DNA from: Eubacteriales Family XIII. Incertae Sedis bacterium
GTDB taxonomy: Bacteria > Bacillota > Clostridia > Peptostreptococcales > Anaerovoracaceae
Assembly: GCA_031272745.1 (NCBI GenBank)
Contig: JAISTF010000112.1
Location: forward strand, 1 to 5,572
Length of the DNA: 5,572 bases
Reading direction: 5' to 3'
The translations under genes and the position numbers were made by a program. Under the pieces are notes generated by a model. That model made no database searches and was not told the origin of the DNA. It saw nothing but the letters and a program-made list of their open reading frames with translations. How positions within the stretch are numbered: position 1 is the stretch's first letter; the number at the start of each line of letters is the position of its first letter. Shown in pieces: positions 5,386 through 5,572 of the stretch.

Positions 5386-5572
5386 TCTTGTTCAACAATG
5401 CGAAAATCTATACGGTGGACGGAGCCGGATGGGAGACGCGGCCCGCGACGGAAATGCTCGTGGGGGACGACGGACGAATTTTGCGGGTCGGCGGGCGGGC
5501 GGCTACAAGCCGCCCCTACAATCCTTCGGAGGGATGTTGCCTCGATGCGGCGGGCGGCCGAGGGCGGCCGCC
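5382..5572 (+). CDS. Amidohydrolase-like protein, N-terminal fragment (runs off the window)
   Basis: Only the first 63 codons are present. MILFNNAKIYTVDGAG followed by ATEMLVGDDGRILRVG matches the N-terminal beta-sandwich seen at the start of metal-dependent amidohydrolases of the YtcJ/amidohydrolase-3 type, in which such a segment precedes a (D)xxGxxxxPGxxDxH metal-binding stretch. Here that stretch is not reached. Instead the frame passes through one complete palindromic repeat (reading RAATSRPY) and, after CLDAAGG, the beginning of another. The catalytic residues lie beyond the right edge, so activity cannot be judged. The start has a good RBS and an ATGA overlap with the ATPase gene, making it part of the same operon. 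A role in cleaving the imported compound is inferred from position only. The frame is open to the edge, but the gene could still be broken further on. Confidence 0.72.
   Translation, partial: MILFNNAKIYTVDGAGWETRPATEMLVGDDGRILRVGGRAATSRPYNPSEGCCLDAAGGRGRP
5495..5519 (+). repeat. Short palindromic repeat, copy 5 (amidohydrolase N-terminus)
   Basis: Arms GGGCGGCT (5497-5504) and AGCCGCCC (5508-5515) flank a 3-base loop ACA. The unit ends in CGCCCCTAC (5511-5519). It has the same design and orientation as copy 2, but with the A-T pair at the loop end flipped to T-A. A small imperfect hairpin, ATCCT-TCGG-AGGGAT (5521-5535), follows directly. Confidence 0.85.
5549..5572 (+). repeat. Palindromic repeat, copy 6, cut by the window edge
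   Basis: It begins with GGCGGGCGGC, as copy 2 does. It forms arms GGCGGCC (5553-5559) and GGCCGCC (5566-5572) around a 6-base loop. If it belongs to the family, the next bases beyond the edge should read close to CCTAC. Confidence 0.55.

Noticed and set aside
2777..5572. CRISPR array
   Set aside because: The repeats are unevenly spaced, occur in both orientations, vary in their arms and lie within coding genes; there are no uniform spacers or cas genes.

Overview
The window is one tightly packed plus-strand operon of the peptide/nickel (Dpp/Opp) class of ABC importers. It is followed by the start of an amidohydrolase gene that runs off the right edge. The DNA is very G+C-rich (roughly two thirds by eye). 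The first gene has an AAAGGAGG ribosome-binding site, a TTG start and a lipoprotein signal peptide with a Gly/Ser-rich tether. Together these suggest a monoderm bacterium, most likely a high-GC Bacillota/Clostridia lineage. That placement is inference; no rRNA or taxonomic marker gene is present.

Layout: 1-82, AT-rich leader with a plausible sigma-A-type promoter and the RBS; 83-1753, family 5 solute-binding lipoprotein; 1773-2753, DppB-type permease; 2750-3628, DppC-type permease; 3625-5385, one protein carrying both ATPase domains (a DppD-DppF fusion); 5382-5572, 5' end of a metal-dependent amidohydrolase. The last three gene junctions are all 4-base ATGA stop/start overlaps, so the genes are probably translationally coupled. 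No gene-free stretch exceeds 82 bases and no terminator is visible. The lipoprotein would capture a substrate outside the cell, the two permeases form the channel, and the fused ATPase drives import. The amidohydrolase may act on the imported compound (inference from position only). The substrate cannot be read from the sequence.

The unusual part is a family of short GC-rich palindromic repeats in the second half of the window, all lying inside coding sequence and all read through in frame. They share the terminal motif GTAGGGGCG / CGCCCCTAC (five copies) and hairpin arms whose bases change in compensating pairs. They sit at the extreme N-terminus of the DppC protein, in the linker joining the two ATPase domains, in the loop between Q-loop and signature motif of the second ATPase domain, and twice in the N-terminus of the amidohydrolase. 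Two distant copies share a 35-base core (34/35 identical) read in the same frame, so two unrelated proteins carry the same peptide LRLSAGQACRP. At the DppC site the inserted 84-base unit is flanked by an 8-base direct repeat, ACGGGATG, that contains the start codon. This looks like a target-site duplication that copied the start codon and kept the frame. The pattern resembles the protein-coding Rickettsia palindromic elements (RPEs) in concept, but no sequence relationship is claimed. The binding-protein gene and the dppB-type gene contain none of these elements.
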